The notes: generated by a model from the sequence alone, not told the origin. A stretch of 56,544 nt of DNA from Herbivorax alkaliphila (GCF_030848475.1 NZ_JAVDDS010000026.1:1-56544), one strand, 5' to 3'. Shown: positions 25,359 to 35,762, counted from the first letter of the stretch. Program-made: numbers and translations.

Positions 25359-26690
25359 TTAAACCTCTTCAGGTTTTGGAACAATATCCTCTTCTGTGTT
25401 ATCTTCTAAATCTTCCCCATCATCTTCTTCCACATATCCTTCTTCCATCTCTTCATCAACATTGCTTTCTGAATCACTTTCTACATCATTTTCTTCAAAA
25501 TTCTCATCTAAATTGTCCACTTCATATTGTTCTTCATTATATTCTTGGTGGCTTTCTTCTGAATCTTTATCAATATTATCTTCTGCACCATCCTCTTCCA
25601 TATCTTCATCATACACATAATTATCGTCAAAATTAAAGAACTGCTGTTCAATATGTGCTCTAAGTTGTGATTCACTTTTTATATCAATCTTCCATCCAGT
25701 TAATTTAGCAGCAAGCCTTGCATTTTGACCTTCTTTTCCTATTGCTAGGGATAATTGGAAATCTGGCACTGTCACTTTTGCACTTTTTTCCTCTTCATTT
25801 ACTTCCACTCTAACCACTTTAGCTGGACTAAGACTACTTGAAATATACTCTTTTGGATCACTGCTCCAAGTTATTATATCTATTTTTTCTCCACGAAGCT
25901 CATCAACAATAGCTTGAACCCTCGTTCCCTTTTGCCCCACACATGCTCCAACAGGATCAACATTGTCCTCTCTTGAATACACCGCAATTTTTGTCCTAGA
26001 GCTTGGTTCTCTTGAAACACTTTTTAGTTCAACTATACCTTCATGAATTTCAGGCACCTCCAACTCAAACAACCTTTTTACAAGTCCTGGATGTGTTCTG
26101 GAAACCATAATTTGGGGCCCCTTGGTGGTCTTTTTAACTTCCGTTATATAGGTTTTTATTCTGTCATTAAACCTATACTGTTCACCAGGCACCTGTTCTG
26201 TAGGTGCTAGTATTGCTTCTGCTTTTCCAAGATCAATAATTACATTTTTTCTCTCAGTTCGCTGTACAATTCCTGTAACTATTTCTTCTTCCTTGTTGGA
26301 AAACTCATCAAAAATAATTCCTCTTTCAGCTTCCCTTATACGTTGAACTACAACCTGCTTTGCTGTTTGTGCTGCTATTCTTCCAAATTTCTTTGGAGTA
26401 ACTTCTATTTCTACAATATCATCTTCTTCCAACTCAGCATTTATTTTTTTTGCATTCTCAATTGATATCTCTGAATGATCATCATGTGGGTCATCAGTTA
26501 CCTTTTTTAATGCATATACTTTAAACTCTCCGCTTTCATGCTCAATTGAAACTCTTACATTCTGAGAAGAACCAAAATTTCTTTTATACGCAGATATAAG
26601 AGCGGCCTCTATAGCCTCTATCAATATTTCTTTATTAATTCCTTTTTCTTTGCCTAACTGTTCCAATGCATGAATCAAATCCGCACTCAT
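25359..26690 (-). CDS. nusA: NusA, transcription elongation factor
   Basis: 443 residues from ATG 26690 (GGAGG 7 nt upstream). The N-terminal RNAP-binding domain is followed by S1 (VTGIVQRTERKNVIIDLG), then two KH domains (DPVGACVGQKGTRVQAI and LAIGKEGQNARLAAKLTGWKIDI). The last 90 residues are a low-complexity Glu/Asp tail absent from short Firmicutes NusA proteins. It acts in pausing, termination and antitermination. Encoded just after rimP. Confidence 0.95.
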   Translation of the reverse strand: MSADLIHALEQLGKEKGINKEILIEAIEAALISAYKRNFGSSQNVRVSIEHESGEFKVYALKKVTDDPHDDHSEISIENAKKINAELEEDDIVEIEVTPKKFGRIAAQTAKQVVVQRIREAERGIIFDEFSNKEEEIVTGIVQRTERKNVIIDLGKAEAILAPTEQVPGEQYRFNDRIKTYITEVKKTTKGPQIMVSRTHPGLVKRLFELEVPEIHEGIVELKSVSREPSSRTKIAVYSREDNVDPVGACVGQKGTRVQAIVDELRGEKIDIITWSSDPKEYISSSLSPAKVVRVEVNEEEKSAKVTVPDFQLSLAIGKEGQNARLAAKLTGWKIDIKSESQLRAHIEQQFFNFDDNYVYDEDMEEDGAEDNIDKDSEESHQEYNEEQYEVDNLDENFEENDVESDSESNVDEEMEEGYVEEDDGEDLEDNTEEDIVPKPEEV

Positions 26691-26724
26691 TTTAGAACCT
26701 CCTTGTTTAATTTCATATCGCAAC

Positions 26725-27189
26725 TTAAAATCTTATAGATCGTCTTACAAGTGAAACTTTTTCTTTTTCAAATTCAATTCTTTCTCCGTTCTCTTGATTT
26801 ATAACTATTTTATTATCTATTAAACCAATTAGTTCCCCTACAAATACCTTTTTGCCATTGATTGAGCCAAACAACTTTACTTCAACCAACTCACCTTTAA
26901 ACTTCTTAAAATCAGATTCCTTTTTAAGGGGTCTTTCAAGCCCTGGTGAAGAAACTTCAAGAAAATAGCTTTGAGGAATTGGATCTTCCCTGTCAAGCAA
27001 ATCGCTTATTTCTTCACTAACAACTTTACAATCATCAATGGTTATTCCTCCTGATTTATCTATGTAGATTCTCAAGTACCAGCTTGATCCCTCTTTTATA
27101 AACTCAACATCTACTAGGTCATATAGATACTTTTCTACTATAGGTTCTGCCAAATTAGTCACAATTTCTTCTATTTTCTTTTTAGACAT
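26725..27189 (-). CDS. rimP: RimP, ribosome maturation factor
   Basis: 154 residues from ATG 27189 with GGAGG upstream. YDLVDVEFIKEGSSWYLRIYIDK, the DDCKVVSEEISDLLD helix and VSSPGLERPLK are conserved. It assists 30S assembly. First gene of the nusA-infB block; its leader holds a hairpin at 27239-27255. Confidence 0.94.
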   Translation of the reverse strand: MSKKKIEEIVTNLAEPIVEKYLYDLVDVEFIKEGSSWYLRIYIDKSGGITIDDCKVVSEEISDLLDREDPIPQSYFLEVSSPGLERPLKKESDFKKFKGELVEVKLFGSINGKKVFVGELIGLIDNKIVINQENGERIEFEKEKVSLVRRSIRF

Positions 27190-27238
27190 ATCTACCTCCA
27201 CTAAGGAAAATAAAATTAATTTTTACACATAAAAGCTT

Positions 27239-27255
27239 AAGGGCAACATGCCCTT
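27239..27255 (-). promoter_or_regulatory. Hairpin in the rimP leader
   Basis: AAGGGCA pairs perfectly with TGCCCTT around a 3-nt loop, followed on the minus strand by AAGCTTTTATG. It is terminator-like and lies about 50 nt before rimP, so attenuation is possible. The rest of 27256-27397 shows nothing recognisable. Confidence 0.4.
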
Positions 27256-27397
27256 TATCTTATAGGTTTCTACAACTTTTTACTAACTTATTTTCTGTTA
27301 CACTTTATATAATTCCATTTCAACTAAAAGCCTAGAAACCCCTGCCTCAAACCTGTCAAGTACATTATCAACTTTTAAGGCTTCCAATAATAATACG

Positions 27398-27422
27398 AAA
27401 GAGTGGGTTTTCCCCACTCTTT
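27398..27422 (-). terminator. Hairpin between polC and rimP
   Basis: AAAGAGTGGG pairs with CCCACTCTTT. There is no clean U-run on either strand (minus reads CGTATTATTATT), so it may be a weak terminator for polC transcription. Confidence 0.5.
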
Positions 27423-27529
27423 GCATTTATGCTACTATTTGCTTTAGTCCAAATGTATTATACCATTATTATTTGTATTTATCAATAATTTTATTATATT
27501 TATTTTTAAAAAGACAAATTTTCCTCTTG

Positions 27530-30500
27530 TTAACAAAATAAACTTATCTGATTACTTTCAGGCAAATCCTTTAGACAGCCATTATTTTGAAGTATTTCTA
27601 TAACTGACTTGCTTATTTTAGATTTTATACGCAAGTCATCAATAGAGATAAAGTCGCCATCTTTTCTTGCTTCAACAATATTTTGTGCAGCTGCATTGCC
27701 AAGACCTTGAAGAGCATTTAAAGGAGGTCTTATGCCATTGGCGGATATTTGAAATTTTGTTGCATCAGATTGGTATAAGTCAATAGGAAGAAACTTTATA
27801 CCCCTTGCATACATTTCATTTGCAACTTCTGAAATTGTCAAAACATTTTTTTCTTTTTGAGTAAGTGTATTTCCTCTTTGCTCTAACTCTTTAATTTTGT
27901 TTTGTACTCTATTTTGCCCATTACACATAAGTTCAGCATCAAAGTCATCTGCTCTGACTGTAAAATAAGTTACATAAAATGCTTCAGGATAATTCACCTT
28001 AAACCAAGCAATCCTAAAAGCCATCATTACATAAGCAGCTGCATGGGCTTTAGGGAACATATATTTTATTTTTTTACAGGAATTTATATACCACGCAGGT
28101 ACCTTTTTTTCCTTCATTTCTTTTTCATACTCTTCTTTTAATCCCTTTCCCTTTCTTACATCTTCCATTATTTTAAAAGACATTTTAGGAGGTAATTCTG
28201 CCTGCAAAAGGTAAAGCATTATATCATCTCTTGTACTTATAACATTAGGTAAGGTAGTAATGTTATCCCTAATAAGCTCCTGAGCATTATTTAGCCATAC
28301 ATCTGTTCCATGAGATAATCCTGATATTCTTATAAGCTCTGCAAAAGTAGTTGGCTTAGTATCTACCAGCATTTGTCTTACAAATCTGGTTCCAAACTCA
28401 GGAATTGCAAAAGTCCCTACCTGACTGTTAATATCTTCAGGTTTAATACCCAAAGGCTCTGTACCGCTAAAAATACCCATTGTATGTTTTTCACCAATTG
28501 TTATAGTTGTAGCATCTACTCCAGTTAAGTCCTCCAGCATTTTTATAACTGTAGGATCATCATGTCCAAGTATATCAAGCTTTAAAAGACATCCACTTAT
28601 CGAGTGATAATCAAAATGGGTTGTTATAATGCTTGATGAAGTGTCATCTGCCGGTCTTTGAATAGGACAAAACTCAAATATATCATTATCCTGTGGTACA
28701 ATCATAACTCCGCCTGGATGTTGTCCTGTTGTCCTCTTAACTCCGCTACATCCTTTAACAAGCCTGTTTATCTCTGCATTTGTAGTCACAATTTCTCTAT
28801 CATCTAAATAGTTTTTAACAAACCCAAATGCCGTTTTTTCTGCAATAGTTCCTATTGTACCTGCTCTATAAACATGTCCTTCACCAAAAAGTTCCTCTGT
28901 ATATTTATGTGCCTGAGGCTGATATTCTCCTGAAAAGTTTAGGTCAATATCAGGCTCCTTATCTCCATCAAATCCTAAAAAAGTTTCAAAAGGAATGTCA
29001 TACCCGTCTTTTTTCAAAGGTTTTTTGCAATTTGGGCATTCTTTGTCAGGAAGGTCAAATCCACATCCAAAACTGCCATCTTCAATAAATTCAGAATACT
29101 TACAGACTTCGCAAACATAATGTGGCGGAAGTGAATTAACTTCAGTAATTTCTGTTAAATATGCAACAAAAGATGAACCAACCGACCCTCTTGAACCAAC
29201 AAGGTATCCATCTGACAGCGATTTTGTCACCAGTTTTTGAGAAATAATATACATTACAGAAAAACCGTTTTTTATAATTGAATTCAATTCGCTTTCCATA
29301 CGATCCTTTACTATCTTTGGAAGATTTTCACCATAAATCTCCTTTGCTTTTCCTTCTGAAAGAGTTCTCATCTCTTGCTCTGCCCCTTCTATTTTAGGTG
29401 GAAATGTTCCTTCTGGTATAGGAAGTATTTCTTCACACATATCAGCTATTTTGTTTGTGTTCTCAATAACCACTTCACGAGCCTTTTCTTCTCCTAAATA
29501 TCTAAATTCATCAAGCATTTCATATGTTGTTCTAAAATATAGAGGTGCCTGATTATCTGCATCAGAAAAGCCCTGTCCTGCCATAAGAATTCTTCTGAAC
29601 ACTTCATCTTTAGAATCCATAAAGTGAACATCGCAAGTAGCAGCTACAGGCTTTTTGTACCTATTTCCAAGTTCAACAATTTTTTTATTTATATCTTTAA
29701 GATCTTCCTGACTTTCTACCATGCCTTTATCTATAAGAAATTGATTGTTTCCTAAAGGTTGAATTTCTAAATAATCATAAAACTTTGCAATTTTTTTGAT
29801 ATCTTCTTCACTTTTCTTTTCTAATATAGCTTTATATAGTTCTCCTGCCTCACATGCACTTCCTAATATTAGCCCTTCTCTGTATTCCATGAAAAGTTTT
29901 TTAGGCACACGGGGTTTTTTATAAAAATACTCTAGATGCGATTTTGACAAAACTTTATATAGATTTTTAAGACCTGTATAATTCTTAGCAAATATTATTG
30001 CATGATATGCATTTGCCTTTTTATAATTTACACTGTCCCCAAAGGCATTTTGAATGTCATCTATTTTTTCTACACCCTTTTCTTTTAATAGTTCGATACA
30101 CTTTATAAAAATTTTTCCACACGCAACTGCATCATCTAAAGCTCTATGGTGATTTTCAAGTGATATTTTTAAATGTTTGGCTACAACATTTAATCTGTGC
30201 TTTTTTAATTTTGGGAACATTTGCCTTGACAACTCTAATGTATCTATTACAGAGCAATCTAAATTATAATCCAGCACTCTACAACTTTTTATTATAAAAC
30301 TCATATCAAAAGAAGCATTATGAGCTACAACTACAGCATCTTTTATAAATTCTAAAAATTTAGGAAGAACCTTGTCAATAGAAGGTGCATCTTTTACCAT
30401 TTCATCTGTTATTCCAGTTAAATTAACAATTTTTTCAGGTATAGGTATACCTGGATTTACAAAAGTACTATATTCATCAATTATTCTACCATCACTTATC

Positions 30501-31813
30501 TTCACAGCACCTATTTCTGTAATTTTTTCAGTATCAGCATTAAGTCCAGTTGTTTCTACATCAAAGGCAACAAACTCTCCACCTAAAGACTGCCCCTTTG
30601 AATTATATGTTACAGGTATCTTATCATCTAGCAAGTAAGCTTCTACACCATATAGTATTTTTATATTGTTTTTCTTTCCAGCAGCACATGCATCTGGATA
30701 TGCCTGAACCACTCCATGATCAGTAATAGCCACAGCTTTGTGTCCCCACTTGGCTGCTCTTTTTATAAGGTCTTCAGCTGAGGTTACTGCATCTAAGGAA
30801 CTCATCTGAGTATGAAGGTGCAGTTCAACCCTTTTCTCTTTTGCATCATCAAATTTTACTTCTTTATCTGCCTTTAAAACATTTGAAGAAAGCACAGTAA
30901 CTTCTCTGGAAAACTTGTCATATTGTGCTTCTCCTCGCACCTTTAAACATACCCCTTCTTTTATTGACTCCTTTATATCAGAAAACTTGTCCTTGTTTAA
31001 AAAAAGTTTAACAGTAAGAGATGCTGTATAATCGGTTATATCAAATATATAAAGGATTTTTCCGCTTTTTAATTCTCTCTCTTCAGTTCTAAAAACCTCA
31101 CCAGCTATAACAACACGACCTGAATCCTGGGTCACCTCCGACATAGGAACTTCACTTTCATTAAACATTTTTCCTAAAATTACATCCCCAGAGCTTTTTG
31201 TAATGTTCACCTTTTTAGCTTTTGAATTGTCTTTAACAGCATCAAATGGCTTTTCAGAAACAGCAAAGTTTACAACCTTATTTTCTTCCCTTACCTTATG
31301 CTCCATGTATTCTTCCTTTTTAGTGTCATCCATTTTAACGTCCTCAAACTGAACTTTAACATCTATATTAAATAATTCTTTTACTATTTTTTCTAAGGTT
31401 TTATCACATTTTCTATATTTAAGTATCTCAGTTGCTCTTGTCTTAAGATGAATTATTAAAATTTTATCCTTTAATCCCCATTTGCAACCATTAAGCATTC
31501 CCCTGCACATAGCTACATCTTTACTTAAAAAATATAAAATACCATCCCAGTAGGAAGCAAAAATTTCTTCTAAATCAAGGTCTAAATTAAATACAGGTTT
31601 GACATAAACCTGATCAAGTGAAAAACAATTCTTTAAAGTCTTTTCTAATCTATCAATATCAGCAAAAGCTATAAATTTATCTGACAAAATAAAAATTTCC
31701 AGCTTTCTAGATTTTTTATATACATTTATTTTTTGTATTTGAACATCATTAAAAGAACTATGTATTTTCTCATCATTGTATACCTCAGGGAACAATTCTT
31801 TGAGTTTTTGCAT
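27530..31813 (-). CDS. polC: DNA polymerase III PolC (replicative, Gram-positive type)
   Basis: 1427 residues. Order of domains: N-terminal domain, OB fold (RVVIAGEVFRTEERELK), PHP domain opening with RVELHLHTQMSSLDAV, an embedded DEDDh proofreading exonuclease (GEFVAFDVETTGLNADTEKI to HHRALDDAVA), the rest of PHP, and the polymerase core with SRGSVGSSFVAYLTE and the acidic PDIDLNFSGEYQ. A four-Cys zinc site lies in CEVCKY and CPNCKKP. The C-terminal end has the helix-hairpin-helix region (ALQGLGNAAAQNIV). It carries out leading-strand synthesis in low-GC Gram-positives. GGGGAG precedes the ATG. Confidence 0.97.
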   Translation of the reverse strand: MQKLKELFPEVYNDEKIHSSFNDVQIQKINVYKKSRKLEIFILSDKFIAFADIDRLEKTLKNCFSLDQVYVKPVFNLDLDLEEIFASYWDGILYFLSKDVAMCRGMLNGCKWGLKDKILIIHLKTRATEILKYRKCDKTLEKIVKELFNIDVKVQFEDVKMDDTKKEEYMEHKVREENKVVNFAVSEKPFDAVKDNSKAKKVNITKSSGDVILGKMFNESEVPMSEVTQDSGRVVIAGEVFRTEERELKSGKILYIFDITDYTASLTVKLFLNKDKFSDIKESIKEGVCLKVRGEAQYDKFSREVTVLSSNVLKADKEVKFDDAKEKRVELHLHTQMSSLDAVTSAEDLIKRAAKWGHKAVAITDHGVVQAYPDACAAGKKNNIKILYGVEAYLLDDKIPVTYNSKGQSLGGEFVAFDVETTGLNADTEKITEIGAVKISDGRIIDEYSTFVNPGIPIPEKIVNLTGITDEMVKDAPSIDKVLPKFLEFIKDAVVVAHNASFDMSFIIKSCRVLDYNLDCSVIDTLELSRQMFPKLKKHRLNVVAKHLKISLENHHRALDDAVACGKIFIKCIELLKEKGVEKIDDIQNAFGDSVNYKKANAYHAIIFAKNYTGLKNLYKVLSKSHLEYFYKKPRVPKKLFMEYREGLILGSACEAGELYKAILEKKSEEDIKKIAKFYDYLEIQPLGNNQFLIDKGMVESQEDLKDINKKIVELGNRYKKPVAATCDVHFMDSKDEVFRRILMAGQGFSDADNQAPLYFRTTYEMLDEFRYLGEEKAREVVIENTNKIADMCEEILPIPEGTFPPKIEGAEQEMRTLSEGKAKEIYGENLPKIVKDRMESELNSIIKNGFSVMYIISQKLVTKSLSDGYLVGSRGSVGSSFVAYLTEITEVNSLPPHYVCEVCKYSEFIEDGSFGCGFDLPDKECPNCKKPLKKDGYDIPFETFLGFDGDKEPDIDLNFSGEYQPQAHKYTEELFGEGHVYRAGTIGTIAEKTAFGFVKNYLDDREIVTTNAEINRLVKGCSGVKRTTGQHPGGVMIVPQDNDIFEFCPIQRPADDTSSSIITTHFDYHSISGCLLKLDILGHDDPTVIKMLEDLTGVDATTITIGEKHTMGIFSGTEPLGIKPEDINSQVGTFAIPEFGTRFVRQMLVDTKPTTFAELIRISGLSHGTDVWLNNAQELIRDNITTLPNVISTRDDIMLYLLQAELPPKMSFKIMEDVRKGKGLKEEYEKEMKEKKVPAWYINSCKKIKYMFPKAHAAAYVMMAFRIAWFKVNYPEAFYVTYFTVRADDFDAELMCNGQNRVQNKIKELEQRGNTLTQKEKNVLTISEVANEMYARGIKFLPIDLYQSDATKFQISANGIRPPLNALQGLGNAAAQNIVEARKDGDFISIDDLRIKSKISKSVIEILQNNGCLKDLPESNQISLFC

Positions 31814-31897
31814 TTGTTTCTCTCCCCTTTTTACTTAAATATAACTAAAACTATTCTAGCATAAATATTAAAAACATAAAAGAAATTAATAAGATAA

Positions 31898-31966
31898 GGG
31901 TGCATATATTTAATGTGAAGAACAATGTTTCTTCCATATTTTCATTCAAATAAATAACATGTTCCC
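31898..31966. repeat. MITE-like palindrome, medium copy with 8-bp direct repeats
   Basis: A 69-bp element starting GGGTGCATATATTTAATG and ending ATAAATAACATGTTCCC; the arms are imperfectly complementary. An inner hairpin GAAGAA-CAATGT-TTCTTC sits at the centre. TAAGATAA flanks it on both sides (31890-31897 and 31967-31974), as expected of a target duplication. A shorter relative follows directly. It lies between polC and ispG. Confidence 0.7.
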
Positions 31967-31974
31967 TAAGATAA

Positions 31975-32017
31975 GGGTGTATATATTTAATTTTCATTCA
32001 ATAAATAACATGTGCCC
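31975..32017. repeat. MITE-like palindrome, short copy
   Basis: A 43-bp unit beginning GGGTGTATATATTTAAT, with TTTCATTCA at its centre and ATAAATAACATGTGCCC at its end. It matches the outer arms of the element at 31898-31966 without the inner hairpin. It is preceded by TAAGATAA but followed by an unrelated sequence. Confidence 0.65.
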
Positions 32018-32085
32018 GCAAGAAATGCTTCTCCTTATAGAAGTTACATATTATACTAAGGCAAAGAGTTTAAAATATTGTTTTT

Positions 32086-33156
32086 TTAGATTTTGTGTAC
32101 TTCTTCAACTAATTGATCCACTATTTTTTCCTGAGGTATTTTCCTCACTATTTCTCCCTTTTTAAATAAAACAGCTTCATTTTTTCCACCTGCAATGCCA
32201 ATATCTGCTTCCTTTGCTTCACCTGGACCATTTACTTCACACCCCATTATTGCTACTTTAATATTTTTATTCACATTAAAAAGTCTCTTTTCAACTCTAT
32301 TTGCAATATCAATAAGATTTATTCTGCATCTTCCACAAGTGGGGCATGATACAAAATCTATACCCCCCTCTTTAAGTGCTAAAGATTTTAGTATTAAATT
32401 TCCAACCCTTACTTCATTTTTAGGCTCTCCTGTCAAAGATACTCTGATGGTATCTCCTATTCCTTCTGCTAAAAGACATCCAATACCAATAGACGATTTG
32501 ATAGTTCCTCCATTTAAAGTTCCTGCCTCAGTAACTCCTAAATGCAAAGGGTAATCTGAGTTCTGAGACATTAATCTATAGGCAGCTATTGTCATTGGTA
32601 CACTTGATGCCTTTAAAGATAATGCTATATCAAAAAAGTTTTCTTCTTCCAATATTTTAGCGTGATTTAAAGCACTTTCTACCATAGCTTCTGAAGTAGC
32701 ACCACCATATTTATTTATTATTTCTTTTTCTAAAGATCCTGAATTTACACCTATTCGAATAGGTATTTCTCTTTCTTTTGCCACTTTGACAACTTTGCTT
32801 ACTCTTTCTCTGTCACCTATGTTTCCAGGGTTTAATCTAATTTTATCCGCACCATTTTCCATAGCAGATATGGCAAGGCGATAATCAAAGTGTATATCTG
32901 CAACAAGTGGAACCTTCACAGATTTTTTTATCACACCTAAAGCCTCAGAAGCCTCACTGTCTAAAACTGCAAGTCTTACAATGCTGCATCCTTCTTCTTC
33001 TAGTTCTTTTATCTGAGCTATTGTGGAATTGATATCCCTAGTGTCTGTATTGGTCATAGACTGCACTGTAACTGGTGAATCTCCCCCAATATATACATTT
33101 CCCACTCTGATTTTTTTAGTCTGTTTTCTTTCTGTACATCCACCTAATATCATCAT
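32086..33156 (-). CDS. ispG: IspG, HMBPP synthase
   Basis: 4Fe-4S enzyme of 356 residues that converts MEcPP to HMBPP in the non-mevalonate isoprenoid pathway. VTVQSMTNTDTRD and ADIHFDYRLA mark the TIM barrel, and the cluster ligands are in CPTCGRC and IMGCEVNGPGEAKEADIG. Two adjacent ATG codons follow AAGGGG. With dxr in the same operon this supports the MEP route. Confidence 0.95.
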   Translation of the reverse strand: MMILGGCTERKQTKKIRVGNVYIGGDSPVTVQSMTNTDTRDINSTIAQIKELEEEGCSIVRLAVLDSEASEALGVIKKSVKVPLVADIHFDYRLAISAMENGADKIRLNPGNIGDRERVSKVVKVAKEREIPIRIGVNSGSLEKEIINKYGGATSEAMVESALNHAKILEEENFFDIALSLKASSVPMTIAAYRLMSQNSDYPLHLGVTEAGTLNGGTIKSSIGIGCLLAEGIGDTIRVSLTGEPKNEVRVGNLILKSLALKEGGIDFVSCPTCGRCRINLIDIANRVEKRLFNVNKNIKVAIMGCEVNGPGEAKEADIGIAGGKNEAVLFKKGEIVRKIPQEKIVDQLVEEVHKI

Positions 33157-33225
33157 TTAGCCCCTTAATATATTTATAATATAATTTGTTGTTCTGTCTT
33201 AACAATATAGCGTGGTCGTTTTGGT

Positions 33226-34536
33226 TTAATTTACTATATTAATAATATCATTTGTTGTTATAATTATTGCCAGACCAATAAGGAGAAAGAAACCTACAGT
33301 CATAACTATTGCTTCTTTTTCTATCGGAACAGGCTTTCTTCTAATTGCTTCAATTCCCAGCATTACTAATTTACTTCCGTCAAGTGCTGGAAAAGGTATT
33401 AAGTTTGTAGCCCCTATAGCAACACTTATTAAAGCAGTTAATTCTAAAAGTCTTAATATAGCGTCATTTATAGAAACATCTTGAACAGCTTCATTCATAA
33501 CAGATCCAATTCCTACCGGTCCTGCCATATTGCCAAAGGAAATCTGACCTGTAACCAACCATCCAAGGGAAATAGGAACCATACGTGCGTTTGAAAATGT
33601 AAAAATTGCTGAATGCTTTACTACATCAAAAAAATTGCCATCTTCTTCTTTTTCAAAAGCCATTCCAACATAATAGTGTTCATTATCAATTACTTTTTCA
33701 GGAATAAGACCTATTTCTACAGTTTCCGACTCTCCTTCTCTCTCAACTGTAAGTATTATAGGATTTTCTCCATTTTGACTCATAAATGATCTGATTTCGT
33801 CAAGATTAGAAACTTCTGTATCATTTATTTTAATTATTCTATCCCCCTCTAAAAGTCCAGCTTCAATTCCTGGCTTATCTTCAGTTAGCGTCCCTACAAC
33901 ATTGGAATTTTCATCATCTAATCCTTCAAATCCTATTAAAAATTGTTCAGCTGGAATTATCCGAGGAGTAATTGGTATATTTTTTCTTTCTTCTTCTATT
34001 TCACCATCTCTCACAGTCTCTCTTATAACTTCCACTTCAGTAGGCTCACCTTGTGATGCATATAAAAAATTTATAAATTCAATTTGTTGAAACACCCTTC
34101 TATTATTATAACCGACAATCTTGTCACCTTCTCTTATACCCGCTTCATATGCCGGTGAATCCTCTTCAACCTCACCGACAAAAGTTGTTCCATATCCTGC
34201 CACACTGTATAACAACATAATAATAATAAACGCTGAAATAATATTTGCAAAAGGACCAGCAGCAATAACCGCAGCTCTTACAGGAACAGATTTTTTGTGA
34301 AAAGCCCTCTCACTGTCTGACTCCTCGTCTTCACCTTCCATCTTTACATAGGCCAGTAGGGGAATTGTCCTTAAAGAATATGTGGTTTCTCCTTTTTTAA
34401 AGCTAAATATTTTAGGCCCTACAAAAAGGGAAAACTCTTCAACTTTTATATCTGACAGCTTTGCAACCATAAAATGACCAAGTTCATGAATCATAATAAT
34501 AACATTAAAAGCTAAAATAACCATTAACAATCTCAT
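33226..34536 (-). CDS. rseP: RseP/RasP, site-2 membrane protease
   Basis: M50 intramembrane zinc protease of 436 residues. HELGH at 17-21 lies in the first membrane helix, and the third ligand is in NLIPFPALDGSKL near the C-terminus. Two PDZ domains lie between (GTFVGEVEEDSPAYEAGI and VVGTLTEDKPGIEAGL); many Firmicutes homologues have one. It cleaves anti-sigma factors and signal-peptide remnants. An AGGAGG site precedes the ATG. Located between dxr and ispG, the conserved place. Confidence 0.94.
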   Translation of the reverse strand: MRLLMVILAFNVIIMIHELGHFMVAKLSDIKVEEFSLFVGPKIFSFKKGETTYSLRTIPLLAYVKMEGEDEESDSERAFHKKSVPVRAAVIAAGPFANIISAFIIIMLLYSVAGYGTTFVGEVEEDSPAYEAGIREGDKIVGYNNRRVFQQIEFINFLYASQGEPTEVEVIRETVRDGEIEEERKNIPITPRIIPAEQFLIGFEGLDDENSNVVGTLTEDKPGIEAGLLEGDRIIKINDTEVSNLDEIRSFMSQNGENPIILTVEREGESETVEIGLIPEKVIDNEHYYVGMAFEKEEDGNFFDVVKHSAIFTFSNARMVPISLGWLVTGQISFGNMAGPVGIGSVMNEAVQDVSINDAILRLLELTALISVAIGATNLIPFPALDGSKLVMLGIEAIRRKPVPIEKEAIVMTVGFFLLIGLAIIITTNDIINIVN

Positions 34537-34557
34537 AAAAATTACCTCCTTGTTTTA

Positions 34558-35721
34558 TTATACCACAACAGTGACGTCTTCATAAATTTTTTTCGCAACT
34601 TTTCTTGACCACAAATCAACTTCAACTATATCTTCTAAATGAGGCTCATAGTTAACTGTATGTCTTTGCATAACCTTTTCAATAATCTCTGGTATTTGTG
34701 TAAACTTTAATCCACCATTTATAAATAAACCTACAACTTCTTCATTAGCTGCGTTCAATACAACCGGCATAGTTCCACCTGTTTTTATAGATTCATAAGC
34801 AAGCTTTAGACAGGGGAAATTTTGCTTATCTGGTAATTCAAAGGTTAAGCTTTTATGTTTTAAAAGATTAAGTTTAGGAAAATCATTAAGCTTTCTATCT
34901 GGATATGTAAGTGCAAACTGTATAGGCACTCTCATATCCGGTGAACCTAACTGTGCCATTACAGAACCGTCCTTGTACTCAACCATAGAGTGAATAATGC
35001 TTTGAGGGTGAACTAAAACTTCTATTCTATCATCTGGTAGTCCAAACAGCCACTTTGCTTCAATTACTTCTAACCCCTTATTCATCAAGGTTGCTGAATC
35101 TATTGTTATTTTACTTCCCATATTCCAGTTAGGATGTTTTAATGCTTCTTTTACTGACACCTTTTTAAGCTCGTCTTTTCCCTTATTTCTAAAAGGTCCT
35201 CCTGACGCAGTTAAAATTATTTTTGAAACATCTTTTATATCATTCCCCATTAGACACTGAAAAATAGCAGAGTGTTCACTATCTATAGGTAAAATATTCA
35301 CTCCCATTTCAGATGCCTTTGTCATCACAATAGAACCTGCTGTTACAAGTGTTTCTTTGTTTGCAAGAGCAACGTTTTTTCCTTTTTCTATTGCTTCTAT
35401 TGTTGGAATAAGTCCGGCTATTCCAACAATGGAAACTACAACCATTTCAGTACATTCTAATGAAGCTGCCTTTTTTAATCCATCCATACCACTTGTCACT
35501 TCAATATCACAATCTAAAAGCCGTTCTCTTAAAACATTTGCCCGCTTTATATCTTTTACCGCCACCATCTTTGGCTTAAATTCTCTCGCCTGAGTCTCAA
35601 GTAAATCTATATTTGTATTCCCAGACAAAGCCTCAACTTTGATATTTAAATTTCTTGCTACATCCAACGTTTGAACTCCTATAGAGCCTGTAGAACCTAA
35701 AACAGAAATACTATTAATCAT
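34558..35721 (-). CDS. dxr: Dxr, DXP reductoisomerase
   Basis: 387 residues from ATG 35721 (GGAG upstream). NADPH loop SVLGSTGSIGVQTLDV; GNKETLV-like ALANKETLVTAG; metal site LPIDSEHSAIFQ; ILTASGGPFR and SATLMNKGLEVIEA follow. Second enzyme of the MEP pathway, making MEP from DXP. Confidence 0.95.
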   Translation of the reverse strand: MINSISVLGSTGSIGVQTLDVARNLNIKVEALSGNTNIDLLETQAREFKPKMVAVKDIKRANVLRERLLDCDIEVTSGMDGLKKAASLECTEMVVVSIVGIAGLIPTIEAIEKGKNVALANKETLVTAGSIVMTKASEMGVNILPIDSEHSAIFQCLMGNDIKDVSKIILTASGGPFRNKGKDELKKVSVKEALKHPNWNMGSKITIDSATLMNKGLEVIEAKWLFGLPDDRIEVLVHPQSIIHSMVEYKDGSVMAQLGSPDMRVPIQFALTYPDRKLNDFPKLNLLKHKSLTFELPDKQNFPCLKLAYESIKTGGTMPVVLNAANEEVVGLFINGGLKFTQIPEIIEKVMQRHTVNYEPHLEDIVEVDLWSRKVAKKIYEDVTVVV

Positions 35722-35762
35722 TACCAATCTCCTTTTTTAAAAAAACAAAATAAATATATTTT

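Noticed and set aside
25376-25636. Plus-strand reading frames opposite the nusA tail
   Set aside because: They only mirror the acidic repeat codons of NusA (His/Leu- or Ser-rich products) and have no ribosome site.
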